Part shown: one piece after another, positions 8,984-18,553 of the stretch
How positions within the stretch are numbered: position 1 is the first letter of the stretch
Layout: each line of letters begins with the position of its first letter
Notes under the pieces: model-generated
The model's database searches: none
The model's input: the letters and a program-made list of their open reading frames with translations, nothing else
What the model was told of the DNA's origin: nothing
Position numbers and translations under genes: made by a program
DNA from: Saprospiraceae bacterium
Lineage (GTDB): Bacteria; Bacteroidota; Bacteroidia; Chitinophagales; Saprospiraceae
Assembly (NCBI GenBank): GCA_020628085.1
Contig: JAHDFQ010000004.1
Span: 25,685 to 71,261, forward strand
Reading direction: 5' to 3'
DNA length: 45,577 nucleotides

Positions 8984-10873
8984 ATGAAAAAGAAAGTTGA
9001 AATCCTCGCTCCTGCTAAAAATTTATATCAAGGTACTGCTGCTATCAATGCTGGTGCAGATGCTGTTTATATTGGCGCACCACAGTTTGGCGCACGTACC
9101 AACGCTGCCAATTCAGTTGAAGATATTGCTAAATTAGTCGAATATGCTCATCTTTTTAAAGCACAAGTTTTTGTAGTATTGAATACTATTTTATACGATA
9201 ATGAACTAAAAACTTGCCAAAAACTGATTTACGAATTATATGATATTGGTGTGGATGCACTTATTATTCAGGACATGTCGATCATGGAAATGGACTTGCC
9301 ACCGATTGTTATTCATGCCAGTACGCAAGCCAATAATCGTGATCCACAGCACATCAAATTTCTATCTGATGCTGGTATGAAACGGGTCGTTTTAGCACGA
9401 GAACTCAACTTAGATCAAATCAAAGAAATCCACGAAACAAGTGATATTGAATTAGAGTTTTTCGTATCAGGTGCGTTGTGTGTATCTTTCAGTGGAAACT
9501 GCTACATGAGCGTTGCCAACGGCGAACGTAGTGCCAATCGAGGTTCTTGCGCCCAAAATTGCCGATTACCTTATAATTTGATTGATGGAAATGGTGATAC
9601 TTTACTATCTGAAACACATTTATTGTCCATTAAAGATTTCAATTTAAGCGATCAACTACCCAATTTGATTGAAGCAGGTGTCACCTCTTTTAAAATTGAA
9701 GGACGTTTAAAGGATATTGTTTATGTTAAAAACAATGTGTCTTATTTGAGAAAAAAACTGGATGCTTTTTTAGAAAATAATGGGGAGTTCCAAAAGGCAT
9801 CTTCGGGACGAACCATTTATAGCTTTGAAGCTAAAATGGATAAAAGTTTTAATCGTGGTTATACGGATTATTTTGTGAATCATCGAAAGGAAAAAATTGG
9901 TTCGTGGGAAACACCCAAATCTCAAGGTGAGTACATCGGAAAAATACTTGATATTAAAGCTAATGGTTATATCATTGAAAACTCTGATTTATTGAACAAT
10001 GGTGATGGATTATACTTTTTGAATGAAGAAGGGAAAGCGGACGGTGATCGAGTTAATATTATCATCAATGGTGTCGTCGTTCCAAATACCTTCAGAAAAC
10101 TACCGATCGGTACAGAAATTTATAGAAACTCCGATGCATCCTTCAATAAAATACTAGAGCGAGACGATAGTGCGATTCGTAAAATCGGGATTAGCATGTC
10201 TTTTTCTGAAACCGAGACAGGTTTTAAATTATTGGTTACGGATGAAGATGGACATCAACACAGCATTGATATTGATTTCGACAAACAATTAACCAAAACA
10301 GGTGAATCTATTATTCCAAACATTAAAAAGAACCTTTCCAAAACAGGAAATACGCCTTTTATTGTGGATAATGTGGAGGTACAGTTTTCTCAAAACTGGT
10401 TTTTACCCAATTCTAAAGTTAATGAAGCACGCCGAACCGTTCTGGAAGAACTTATTTCCATTCGAGTGGCGGCATATCACCGAGAAGAATATCAGATCAC
10501 CAAAACCGATCATCCCTACCCTGTTTCGCAACTTGATTATACCTATAATGTATCCAATAAAATGGCGCGTCAATTTTATCTCAGACATGGGGTAACAGAT
10601 ATTGAAAAAGCCTTTGAACTACAATGGGATCCAGGTAAAGCACGAGTCATGACCACCAAATATTGTGTCAAATATGAACTCGGAAAATGTCCACGTTTCC
10701 AACGAAAAACCATGGGCGAAAAACTCAAAGAACCATTGATGCTCAAGCACGGCGAAGTAGAATATAAACTCAAATTCAACTGTAAACCCTGTGAAATGGA
10801 AATTTGGGAAAAGGATGCAGAATTTGAAATAGAAGATTATTTCAGTTTGGAAGATATGATTGTAAACAGTTAA
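8984..10873 (+). CDS. U32-family Fe-S protein (RlhA/TrhP-like RNA hydroxylation family)
   Basis: The start is taken as the ATG at 8984, because MKKKVEILAPAKN is the conserved N-terminus of U32 proteins. The five codons before it overlap the -7 box. The product has 629 residues. The U32 core runs from residue 1 to about 280, with INAGADAVYIGAP and four cysteines in the block GALCVSFSGNCYMS...RGSCAQNCRLPY at about residues 164-200. Those bind an iron-sulfur cluster in studied members. A C-terminal extension ends with more cysteines (FNCKPCEMEIW), and the length is close to RlhA. U32 proteins of this group hydroxylate tRNA uridine (TrhP) or 23S rRNA cytidine (RlhA) using prephenate-linked chemistry. 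The 'peptidase' label is historical. I cannot choose between the two RNA targets. Confidence 0.88.
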   Translation: MKKKVEILAPAKNLYQGTAAINAGADAVYIGAPQFGARTNAANSVEDIAKLVEYAHLFKAQVFVVLNTILYDNELKTCQKLIYELYDIGVDALIIQDMSIMEMDLPPIVIHASTQANNRDPQHIKFLSDAGMKRVVLARELNLDQIKEIHETSDIELEFFVSGALCVSFSGNCYMSVANGERSANRGSCAQNCRLPYNLIDGNGDTLLSETHLLSIKDFNLSDQLPNLIEAGVTSFKIEGRLKDIVYVKNNVSYLRKKLDAFLENNGEFQKASSGRTIYSFEAKMDKSFNRGYTDYFVNHRKEKIGSWETPKSQGEYIGKILDIKANGYIIENSDLLNNGDGLYFLNEEGKADGDRVNIIINGVVVPNTFRKLPIGTEIYRNSDASFNKILERDDSAIRKIGISMSFSETETGFKLLVTDEDGHQHSIDIDFDKQLTKTGESIIPNIKKNLSKTGNTPFIVDNVEVQFSQNWFLPNSKVNEARRTVLEELISIRVAAYHREEYQITKTDHPYPVSQLDYTYNVSNKMARQFYLRHGVTDIEKAFELQWDPGKARVMTTKYCVKYELGKCPRFQRKTMGEKLKEPLMLKHGEVEYKLKFNCKPCEMEIWEKDAEFEIEDYFSLEDMIVNS

Positions 10874-11072
10874 AGATCAAGTATAAGTAGTATTTTTTAT
10901 TACTTAGTAATTTATTTAGTTAAAGTGAATCTCCACATGGTTTATGTTGTACAGGCCATGCTACAAAATCTGTCATTGAAAAATTAATAGTGTTCTATGA
11001 TATCAATACCTTTCGGATATTAGTAGAAAAGAATACAATCACTTAAATTTGCTTACAAACAAAACATCAATC

Positions 11073-14000
11073 ATGAAAAAAATCAGAATTCTAACCATTA
11101 TAGTTATAAGCGTTTTAGCAAATCAACTACAAGCCACAGGTGACTTAGACACTCTATTTAGACCTTTATCAATAGTTAACTTTCAAACCAATCTTGCTAA
11201 TTCAAATTGTGTAGAACCAGACATACCTACTATTACTTATAGCCCAAGTACAATCTGTAGTGATAGTTCTGCTGTATTAAATATTTCAGGCAATAAAAAC
11301 GACGCTACTGCTTGGCACATATATACAGGTTCTTGTGGAGGAAATTTAGTTGGAACAACAACTAATAACACCTACACTGTTAATTCAGTAACTAGCAGTA
11401 CAACATATTTTGTCCGAGGAGAAGGCGGGTGTACGACAGTGGGAAATTGTGGTTCTGTATTAGTACCGATTACGCCGTCCGATGATGCTTCATTTACGTA
11501 CAATAACATTACGTATTGTACTAATGATACCGATCCAACACCTATCATTACGGGTGTTACAGGAGGCTCATTTTCTGCTACTACGGGATTATCCATTAAT
11601 CCGACCACAGGTACGATTGACTTGGATACCTCTGTTCCTGGTAATTATACTGTAACTTATACAACTAATAGCGTATGTTCTAATACATCTAATCAATCAG
11701 TAACAATTCATGCTGCACCTGTTATTAACACACAACCGATAGATCAAACTGAATGTGCTGGTTCAGATATTACTTTTTCAGTGGCTGCCTCAGGCAACAA
11801 CCTAAATTATCAATGGGAACAAACCTGTGCTAATAATTGGACAGTCTATGATGCATCCAACAGTAATGGGTTTCCTAGTGATATTATTACAGATGTGTAC
11901 GAGTCCAACGGAAATATTTACGTGGCAACACTAGAACACGGTTTAGCAGTATTGGAAGTTGGAACCAATATATGGGTTGTTTACAATACATGGACTACCA
12001 CGGATTTTCCAAATAACTTTGTTTATGATGTTTACGAATCAAATGGTAATATTTATGCTGCAACTTATGGTGGAGGTTTAGCTGTTTTATATGCAGGTAT
12101 GAATACTTGGGCGGTTTATGACACGTCAGGTTCTGATGGTTTCCCAAATAATAATGTTAGAGGTGTTTACGAATCAAATGGTAATATTTACGCTGCAACG
12201 GGAGGCGGCGGTTTAGCAGTACTCGAAGCAGGTATGACAAATTGGACTGTCTATGACACGTCAGGTTCTGATGGTTTCCCCGATAACATTGCTACAAGTG
12301 TATATGAATCCAATGGAGATATTTATGCTGGAACTGGTGCAGGGTTGGCAGTTCTTGAAGCAGGTATGAATACTTGGACTATTTATGACACGTCAGGTTT
12401 AGATGGATTCCCTAGCAATCTTATTTTAGATGTTTATGAATCCAATGGAAATATTTATGTAGGAACCAATGATAGTGGATTAGCAGTATTGTATGCAGGC
12501 ATGAATACTTGGACTGTTTATGATACTACTGGTTCTGATGGTTTCCCTAGCAATGAAATTTTCGATGTTTATGAATCAAATGGAAATATTTATGCAGCAA
12601 CATATGGTGGTCTAGCAGTCTTATACGGAGGTGAGAATAACTGGACGGTTTATGATATGTCAGGAATAGACGGATTTCCTGAGGATGGTGTTTTTAGTGT
12701 TTATGAATCTAACAATGTTATTTACGCAGGCACTTTTGGTGGTGGGTTAGCAACTTTATCACTCAATACTACTGCTATTGAAATAGCAGGAGCAATTGCA
12801 TCTAATTATACTATCAACTCGGCTAGTGCTGTAAACGCTGCTTGTGATTACCATGTCGTCATTTCTGATATAAATGGTTGTTCTACAACAAGTGATATGG
12901 CTAATTTAATTGTGAATGAGATTCCAGATATTACCACTATTCCTACACAAAGAAATGTTTGTGGTTCAACTGATTTAGATTTAACGACAATACCTGTTAT
13001 AGATAATAATGCCGTTGCTGGAACAATAATAACTTATCATAGTACAACACCATCAAACGCAACGGATATGTCTAATCAATTAACAGGAGCTGACCTTATC
13101 ATTACATCAGATCAGATAGTACAAGTTATGGTTGCAAATCCCTCAACAGGGTGTTTTGATGTTGAAAGTTTTATGGTAGAAATTACAGAACCTATCGTCA
13201 TCACAACAGAACCTATAAATCAAACTGCTTGTACTGGTGAAAATATTACTTTGAGTGTAGCAGCTACAGGGACTAATTTAAGCTATCAATGGGAGCAAGT
13301 TTGCTCTAATTCTAACTCTGATTGGACAGTGTATAGTAATTCTGAAATAATTGGTTTTCCAAGTAATTCTATTTCTATTGTTGACATTCATGAATCTAAT
13401 GGCAACATTTATGCGGCAACTTTTGGCGGTGGATTAGCGGTATTATATGCAGGAACCAGTACGTGGACAATTTATAATAATATTCCAAGTGATTATGCTC
13501 ATGTGACAGACGTTTATATATCAAATGGAAATATCTATGCTGCTACTCAAGGTGGTTTAGCTATTTTATATGCAGGAATGAATACTTGGACACTTTATGA
13601 TGGTATGGGTAGCGATGGTTTTCCTTTCCTAAGTACTCAAGGTGTCCATGAATCTAATGGAAATATTTACGTAGCAACTTTTGGTGGCTTAGCTATTTTA
13701 TATGCAGGAGCAAGTACTTGGACAGTATATGATGGTACGGGTAACGATAACTTCCCTACTCAATTCGTTCATGATGTTTATGAATCAAATGGAAATATTT
13801 ATGCAGCAACGAATCAAGGAGTAGCTATTTTATACGCAGGGGCAAGTACTTGGACAGTAGGTTTCTCTGGATTTACTATCCGTAGTGTTTATGAATCAAA
13901 TGGAAATATTTATATAGCATCTGATGGAGGAGGTTTAGCTGTTTTACAAGCAGGCGCAAATACTTGGACAGTATATAACGCTACTGGAAATGATAGCTTC

Positions 14001-14903
14001 CCATCTAATCGCGTGTATGATGTGTATGTATCAAATGGAACTATTTATGCAGCAACAGATCAAGGCTTAGCTGTTTTATATGCAGGAGCTAATATTTGGA
14101 ATATTTATGATGTATCAGGTTCAGACAATTTCCCTTCTAATGATGTTTACGCTGTATATAAATCTAACGGAATGATCTATGCAGCAACAGGTCAGGGGGC
14201 AGCTATAATAAATACTACCAAAGTAATTCAAGGAGCAACTCTACCAACATACACACTAAGTTCAGCTAGTACTACAGATGCAAATTGCAGCTATCAAGTC
14301 GTCATTTCAGATACTTATGGTTGCTTTGTTACAAGTGATTCAGCTAGCTTAACAGTAAATGAGACACCCGACATTGCTCCAATTATAGATCAAACTAACG
14401 CCTGTCCAGCAACAGATTTAGATTTAACGACTATATCTATAGTAGATAATAATTCAGTCTTGGGTACAACTAAAACATTCCATAGTGCTATACCAATAAA
14501 TACTACAGATATGACCAATGAACTGGCATCAACAATAGTCTCGGCAGACCAAACAATTTATGTTATGATTGCAAATACTGCTACAGGGTGTTTTGATGTA
14601 GAGAGCTTTATTTTTGCTGCTGATCCTTGTTATGCTCCTTGCCCTGACGATTTTGTAGGTGCAAATCAATTAATAGGAACGCAATCTGTAAATGACGATT
14701 ATGAAACAAATGGTGGAATTGAATCTACTCAATTCATTCCTTCGGGTATAAAAGTCGATTACGATTCGGGTACTACCATTGATCTTTTACCAAGTTTTGA
14801 AGTACAACTTGGTGCTGAGTTTGATGCCTTCATTGATGGCTGTAACGATGGAGCAGGAGGAAACCAATTACAAGATCAAGACGATCAAACAAATCAAAAA
14901 TAG
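11073..14903 (+). CDS. Secreted surface protein with two seven-unit propellers nested in Ig-like domains
   Basis: The start is the ATG at 11073, since MKKIRILTIIVISVLANQLQA is a good signal peptide. The product has 1276 residues. Residues about 45-215 are Ig/PKD-like. An Ig-like domain opens at about 220 (CAGSDITFSVAASG, then YQWEQ). It is interrupted by seven VYESNGNIY-type units (about 251-566) and resumes with ASNYTINSAS...ISDINGC to about 616. A linker domain (about 618-706, ending GCFDVESF) follows. The whole arrangement is then repeated: Ig 708-743, seven units 750-1051, Ig end to 1098, linker to 1183. The C-terminus (about 1196-1265, FEVQLGAEFDAFIDGC) resembles a C-terminal module frequent in Bacteroidota surface proteins. 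The role is presumably binding or adhesion, with no enzyme motif. It is flanked by a strong terminator. Confidence 0.8.
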   Translation: MKKIRILTIIVISVLANQLQATGDLDTLFRPLSIVNFQTNLANSNCVEPDIPTITYSPSTICSDSSAVLNISGNKNDATAWHIYTGSCGGNLVGTTTNNTYTVNSVTSSTTYFVRGEGGCTTVGNCGSVLVPITPSDDASFTYNNITYCTNDTDPTPIITGVTGGSFSATTGLSINPTTGTIDLDTSVPGNYTVTYTTNSVCSNTSNQSVTIHAAPVINTQPIDQTECAGSDITFSVAASGNNLNYQWEQTCANNWTVYDASNSNGFPSDIITDVYESNGNIYVATLEHGLAVLEVGTNIWVVYNTWTTTDFPNNFVYDVYESNGNIYAATYGGGLAVLYAGMNTWAVYDTSGSDGFPNNNVRGVYESNGNIYAATGGGGLAVLEAGMTNWTVYDTSGSDGFPDNIATSVYESNGDIYAGTGAGLAVLEAGMNTWTIYDTSGLDGFPSNLILDVYESNGNIYVGTNDSGLAVLYAGMNTWTVYDTTGSDGFPSNEIFDVYESNGNIYAATYGGLAVLYGGENNWTVYDMSGIDGFPEDGVFSVYESNNVIYAGTFGGGLATLSLNTTAIEIAGAIASNYTINSASAVNAACDYHVVISDINGCSTTSDMANLIVNEIPDITTIPTQRNVCGSTDLDLTTIPVIDNNAVAGTIITYHSTTPSNATDMSNQLTGADLIITSDQIVQVMVANPSTGCFDVESFMVEITEPIVITTEPINQTACTGENITLSVAATGTNLSYQWEQVCSNSNSDWTVYSNSEIIGFPSNSISIVDIHESNGNIYAATFGGGLAVLYAGTSTWTIYNNIPSDYAHVTDVYISNGNIYAATQGGLAILYAGMNTWTLYDGMGSDGFPFLSTQGVHESNGNIYVATFGGLAILYAGASTWTVYDGTGNDNFPTQFVHDVYESNGNIYAATNQGVAILYAGASTWTVGFSGFTIRSVYESNGNIYIASDGGGLAVLQAGANTWTVYNATGNDSFPSNRVYDVYVSNGTIYAATDQGLAVLYAGANIWNIYDVSGSDNFPSNDVYAVYKSNGMIYAATGQGAAIINTTKVIQGATLPTYTLSSASTTDANCSYQVVISDTYGCFVTSDSASLTVNETPDIAPIIDQTNACPATDLDLTTISIVDNNSVLGTTKTFHSAIPINTTDMTNELASTIVSADQTIYVMIANTATGCFDVESFIFAADPCYAPCPDDFVGANQLIGTQSVNDDYETNGGIESTQFIPSGIKVDYDSGTTIDLLPSFEVQLGAEFDAFIDGCNDGAGGNQLQDQDDQTNQK
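11870..12770 (+). repeat. Seven tandem units, first propeller array
   Basis: There are seven units of about 134 bp (44-45 codons), with the VYESNGNIY core starting near 11895, 12028, 12164, 12298, 12432, 12567 and 12699. Each unit reads roughly D-V-Y-E-S-N-G-N-I-Y-A-A-T, then GGLAVLYAG, then NTWTVYDTSGSDGFP. The last unit is the most divergent (VYESNNVIYAGTFGG, no AG..NTW tail). All units are open and in one frame. Confidence 0.9.
13340..14220 (+). repeat. Seven tandem units, second propeller array
   Basis: A second block of seven units has cores near 13387, 13513, 13645, 13777, 13888, 14022 and 14154. Unit 4 lacks most of the linker that follows TWTV, so the step to unit 5 is only about 111 bp. 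The units are closer to one another than to the first array in places (AILYAGASTWTV), which suggests separate expansion after the block was duplicated. Confidence 0.88.
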
Positions 14904-14934
14904 AATAAGACATTTAGAATTGGAATATGTTATT

Positions 14935-14969
14935 TCCCCGTTGCATGTATTTGTAGCGGGGATTTTTCT
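14935..14969 (+). terminator. Intrinsic terminator after the propeller protein
   Basis: TCCCCG at 14935-14940 pairs with CGGGGA at 14957-14962 around a 16-nt loop and is followed by TTTTTCTT. It starts 32 bp after the stop codon at 14903. Confidence 0.82.
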
Positions 14970-15047
14970 TATCTAAACTGCACTAAATCCTCAAATCTTT
15001 TCTTAATTTGGAGTTTCTATTTTCATACAAACACTACATTATTCATT

Positions 15048-16148
15048 ATGGCAAAGCGATTATTTGTAGCAGCAACAGGACAACATCGAGGAAAAACCAC
15101 TTGTACATTGGGTATTGTGGCCGCATTGGTCAGACAAGGTATCAATGTGGGGTATTGTAAACCCGTGGGGCAACGGCATTTGAGTATTCGAGGAAAAATG
15201 ACGGATAAAGATGCGGTGTTGTTTGAAGAAATGCTACAATTTGAGGTCAATCCTGATATTCATAGCCCTGTTATTATTGCTTCGGGCGTCACTGCCAAAT
15301 ATATTGATGATCCAAGCCAATTTAACTTTAGAGAAGACATCGAGTTTGCTGCTGATTATTTAGAAAAGAACCACGATTATATTGTGTATGAAGGAACGGG
15401 ACATGCAGGCGTAGGTAGTATTGCCGACCTTTCCAATGCGCAGGTAGCTAAAATGTTAGATGCCGAAGTTATTATTGTGTGTGGTGGCGGTATTGGTAAC
15501 ACCTTTGATCGCCTCAACCTCAACTTATCCATTTTTAGAGAATTAAATGTTCCTGTAAAAGGGGTGATTGTCAATAAAGTGCTACCTGATAAACTTGAAC
15601 ACGTTCGCTATTATTTGGAAAAACGCTTGGCACAAATTAATATTCCTGTGTTGGGTGTCCTCCCCTTCGATCAGACCCTTTCTTTTCCTTTAATGGGAAC
15701 GGTAGTCAAAGCTGTTAAAGGAAAAATGATCCGTAATAGCCATAAGTTGTATAATCAAGTGGAAGAAATATTGGCAGGTTCATCGCTAGAAATTGATGAA
15801 TTTACAGTACTTAGAAACGTCTTACTTATTGTCAATCAAGCCTATTTTAAAGAAGCCATTCAAAAAATCAAATCAAAAGCTTTGGAACTCGGCATCGAAG
15901 AAGCGCCACTTAGCGGTGTAATTGTCACAGGCGATGGTAAGCAAGATGTCTGGGACGACAAGGAAGATATTACATCTAATTATTTAGAAGAAAACCAAAT
16001 TCCCGTCCTCACGACCAAATACGATACGTATGATACCGTCGTTCGCATCAGTCGTATTGAGGTAAAAATCAATACACATACGCCCTGGAAAGTCCGTCGT
16101 GCGATTGAGTTATTACAGGAGAATATGGATGTGGAAGGGTTGTTTTAA
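15048..16148 (+). CDS. BioD-like P-loop ATPase with DRTGG domain
   Basis: The protein has 366 residues. The N-terminus holds a P-loop of the dethiobiotin synthetase/CobB type (ATGQHRGKTT, residues 9-18), followed by GYCKPVGQ, IVYEGTGHAGVG and VCGGGIGNTFD, which is the AAA_26 fold. The C-terminal part (about 255-350, with PLSGVIVTGDG and IPVLTTKYDTYDTV) is a DRTGG-type domain. The same pair of domains forms the N-terminal half of long phosphotransacetylases, but no acetyltransferase domain is present here. Stand-alone members are widespread and of unknown substrate; a regulatory, nucleotide-sensing role is usually assumed. It is cytoplasmic. No matching -7 box is clear upstream. Confidence 0.8.
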   Translation: MAKRLFVAATGQHRGKTTCTLGIVAALVRQGINVGYCKPVGQRHLSIRGKMTDKDAVLFEEMLQFEVNPDIHSPVIIASGVTAKYIDDPSQFNFREDIEFAADYLEKNHDYIVYEGTGHAGVGSIADLSNAQVAKMLDAEVIIVCGGGIGNTFDRLNLNLSIFRELNVPVKGVIVNKVLPDKLEHVRYYLEKRLAQINIPVLGVLPFDQTLSFPLMGTVVKAVKGKMIRNSHKLYNQVEEILAGSSLEIDEFTVLRNVLLIVNQAYFKEAIQKIKSKALELGIEEAPLSGVIVTGDGKQDVWDDKEDITSNYLEENQIPVLTTKYDTYDTVVRISRIEVKINTHTPWKVRRAIELLQENMDVEGLF

Positions 16149-16151
16149 GAG

Positions 16152-16610
16152 TTACTTCTTCTTAATATTCTTCTCATACAATTCAATCCAATCTTGAGGT
16201 GTCATCTTTTGTAATAGTTCAGCAATCAGTTCAAAGGGGATTTCATTTGGCTTTTTAAATCGAATACAGCTTTTACCCATATCGAGTTTGCGTTTACAAT
16301 ATTTGGGATATTCGCCTACAAACCAATCATATAAATCTTGATCGGCATAAATACCCGAATGATACAGCGCAATATAGTTTTTCTGATTGGCGATGCTCAC
16401 AAAAGGTAGAGCGTCGGTAGGCTTACAATGATAACCATCAGGATAGAGTGAATGCGGTACAACGAAACTTGGCATTCGATACTGCAAGGTTTCTTCAAAT
16501 CCTTTAGGAAGGTTGTCGATTATCGTTTGACGGAGTTGATTGAAAGCAGCTTGGCGTTCTTCAGGCACACCTGCTAAATATTCGGTTACATTGGTTGCTG
16601 GAATAATCAT
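16152..16610 (-). CDS. DUF1801 (YdhG-like) protein
   Basis: This 152-residue cytoplasmic protein has the DUF1801 pattern: an N-terminal helix (VPEERQAAFNQLRQTIIDNLP), the core ETLQYRMPSFVVP, then FVSIANQKNYIALYHSGIY, and GKSCIRFKKPNEIPFELIAELL near the end. The fold binds a small ligand or partner, but no activity is established for the family. It converges on the ATPase gene with 3 bp between stops and diverges from the DCC gene. Confidence 0.85.
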   Translation of the reverse strand: MIIPATNVTEYLAGVPEERQAAFNQLRQTIIDNLPKGFEETLQYRMPSFVVPHSLYPDGYHCKPTDALPFVSIANQKNYIALYHSGIYADQDLYDWFVGEYPKYCKRKLDMGKSCIRFKKPNEIPFELIAELLQKMTPQDWIELYEKNIKKK

Positions 16611-16708
16611 AATTGTGAATTAGTTGAATTCCCAATATAAGGTATTTCAATAAAAGTATTTTCATAAACCTTGAGTTACTTTGAGTTGTTTATAAGAGAA
16701 ACCTATTT

Positions 16709-17125
16709 ATGCAATCAACAACATCCATAGCACATCCGACTTTACTTTTCGATGGTGTTTGCAACCTTTGCGATGGTTTTGTGCAATGGGTCATTCGGCG
16801 TGATCCAGAGGCAATTTTTCGGTTTACGGCATTACAATCAGAGGCAGGACAAGCATTATTACATAAACATGACCTGCCAACCAAGGAGTTAAGTACTGTT
16901 ATTTTGATTCATAACAATCAGTTATACACACATTCAGATGTAGCACTTGAAATTTGTAAATTATTGGGTGGGTTCTGGCAAGTCTTCTATGTTTTTAAAA
17001 TTGTTCCTCCTTTCATAAGAAATGGAATTTATAATTTGATTGCCAAAAATAGGTATCGTTGGTTTGGAGAAAAAGACGCTTGTATGATACCAACACCTGA
17101 ATTGAAAAGTCGTTTTTTGGATTAA
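16709..17125 (+). CDS. DCC-family thiol-disulfide oxidoreductase-like protein (DUF393)
   Basis: The protein has 138 residues. The family motif DGVCNLCDGFV is at residues 15-25, with the two cysteines (C18, C21) of the redox-type CxxC arrangement. FRFTALQSEAGQALL and the hydrophobic stretch near residues 90-110 also fit DUF393 (DCC family). Such proteins are assumed to be thiol-disulfide oxidoreductases, but substrates are not known. It is a single gene with a short leader. TTACTTTG near 16675 resembles a -7 box only weakly. It converges on the 195-residue secreted gene. Confidence 0.85.
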   Translation: MQSTTSIAHPTLLFDGVCNLCDGFVQWVIRRDPEAIFRFTALQSEAGQALLHKHDLPTKELSTVILIHNNQLYTHSDVALEICKLLGGFWQVFYVFKIVPPFIRNGIYNLIAKNRYRWFGEKDACMIPTPELKSRFLD

Positions 17126-17142
17126 CGTATTTCAAAAAAATT

Positions 17143-17730
17143 CTATTCAACAAACCGCCAAGGATCATCAGATTTTTTAAAATAGTGTCTTTTTTGTCTA
17201 GACGAAATCGCAAGAGCAAGTCCCGCTCCAATCTCCATAGCAGCAATCCGTCTTAGATTTTTTCTGTCTTGTTTATTTTTTATGGCAAAAGCGTTTACAG
17301 CAGTAATCGCTCCTCCAAAAAATAAAATTCCACCTAAAGTTGTTAGGCGTTTACGATTTTTCTTCCCCTTTTTTGACTTATACGCTGAAAGATATAGAAT
17401 ATCTTTTTGGTGAATAGCTTGTAATCTATTGTCTTGATCCCAGTTATAATTGTTAATCGATGACCAATCTTCAGTACTATTATTATCGCTTAATCGACTT
17501 ACTAAAATTAGAATACTATCATTTTTCACAGATTGAATACTTCCTTCTAAAATGGTGTAAGAACAACAGTTCTGTTCTTTATTATCTGTAATATCTTGAA
17601 GTCGAATTTCAACATAATTCGTCGAATCAATAGTTTTTGATTTCTTTGAATTTACGATTTTGAGACCTTGACTAAAACAGGTCGTTAGAAAAAGGGATAA
17701 AAGAATGGATAGTGTTATTCTGGTTTTCAT
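17143..17730 (-). CDS. Secreted or membrane-anchored protein of unknown function
   Basis: The protein has 195 residues. The signal peptide (MKTRITLSILLSLFLTTCFSQ) ends in the FSQ motif; a cysteine is present, but LTTC is a poor lipobox. A domain with a CC pair (EQNCCSYTILEGSIQSV) looks like a small beta-rich unit. A lysine-rich stretch (KSKKGKKNRKR) follows, then a hydrophobic segment (LTTLGGILFFGGAITAVNAF). A second hydrophobic stretch (IAAMEIGAGLALAIS) makes a helical hairpin likely. I recognise no family. It lies 26 bp after the Uma2 gene on the same strand and may share its transcript. Confidence 0.65.
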   Translation of the reverse strand: MKTRITLSILLSLFLTTCFSQGLKIVNSKKSKTIDSTNYVEIRLQDITDNKEQNCCSYTILEGSIQSVKNDSILILVSRLSDNNSTEDWSSINNYNWDQDNRLQAIHQKDILYLSAYKSKKGKKNRKRLTTLGGILFFGGAITAVNAFAIKNKQDRKNLRRIAAMEIGAGLALAISSRQKRHYFKKSDDPWRFVE

Positions 17731-17756
17731 TATTTCAATTAATATTGGTTAAAGCT

Positions 17757-18344
17757 TTATTCTATTTCTAAATCCTCTAATAGTTGCGCCACATTAATGG
17801 TAGCGTCTTCCACAACATGAATTTCTTTATTCCACGAAAATATTTGCCAAATATCTTGTTCTGCTGCAAGCATTACTTTTTTAGTATCCGTAAAAATCCA
17901 GATCACTTTTTGGACACCAAAATCAAGCAATTGTGCTGTTTTCTTTTGATAATAACTTGAAGGGCGTTTGTCATCTGAAAAATCTGCCTTGGTATCAATT
18001 TCGATGACTACCTCTGGAGCTATATTCATACATTTATTATTCAGTGGCAAACCTTTCAAAACAGATGTTTTATAAATTGCTATATCTGCATTTCGCCAAC
18101 TACCTTTTTCAAATTGCAGTCCAATTTCACTAGAAATTAAACGATACTGCTTCATATCTAATAACTGACTCAATACAATAATCATCTGTGTAATTAAAAC
18201 ACCTTGTAAATAACTACTTCCCATAATTTGCTCTAGTTGTTTCTTATTCTTCAAATAGTCTTTATATCCTCGATAATAGATAGGCTGACCGTCATCCATT
18301 TCATAGATAAGTATATCGGGAATCGTTTGCGTGGAAGCTTTCAT
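17757..18344 (-). CDS. Uma2 family (DUF820) restriction-endonuclease-fold protein
   Basis: The protein has 195 residues. The PD-(D/E)XK-like layout of the Uma2 family is visible: the acidic residue in WRNADIAIY, then APEVVIEIDTKAD, and later KKTAQLLDFGVQKVIWIFTD. These are common single genes in cyanobacteria and Bacteroidota, often in many copies. Nuclease activity is assumed from the fold and no biological role is settled. Upstream, 18345-18508 is A/T-rich and shared with the divergent asnS promoter. The downstream neighbour is the secreted unknown protein. Confidence 0.85.
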   Translation of the reverse strand: MKASTQTIPDILIYEMDDGQPIYYRGYKDYLKNKKQLEQIMGSSYLQGVLITQMIIVLSQLLDMKQYRLISSEIGLQFEKGSWRNADIAIYKTSVLKGLPLNNKCMNIAPEVVIEIDTKADFSDDKRPSSYYQKKTAQLLDFGVQKVIWIFTDTKKVMLAAEQDIWQIFSWNKEIHVVEDATINVAQLLEDLEIE

Positions 18345-18508
18345 AAAAAAGAATTTTAGTAGTAAATCCGACCATTTACTGCAAAATACGATTTTTATCC
18401 ATTAAACTCAATCAGATACCTAAACCTAACATTCTGTCACAACCTTTTGGAACTTTTTACGTGTAATCATTATTATTGAAGTACAATCTAAAACACCACT
18501 CCAACACA

Positions 18509-18540
18509 TTTGAAGTTTATTTTTAGATTTGGTACTTTTG
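18509..18540 (+). promoter_or_regulatory. Bacteroidota-type promoter of asnS
   Basis: TTTG at 18509-18512 is followed after 20 bp by TACTTTTG at 18533-18540, a full -7 match. The predicted start near 18545 leaves a leader of about 60 nt that contains the inverted repeat described next. Confidence 0.75.
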
Positions 18541-18553
18541 CGGTTTAGATTAG

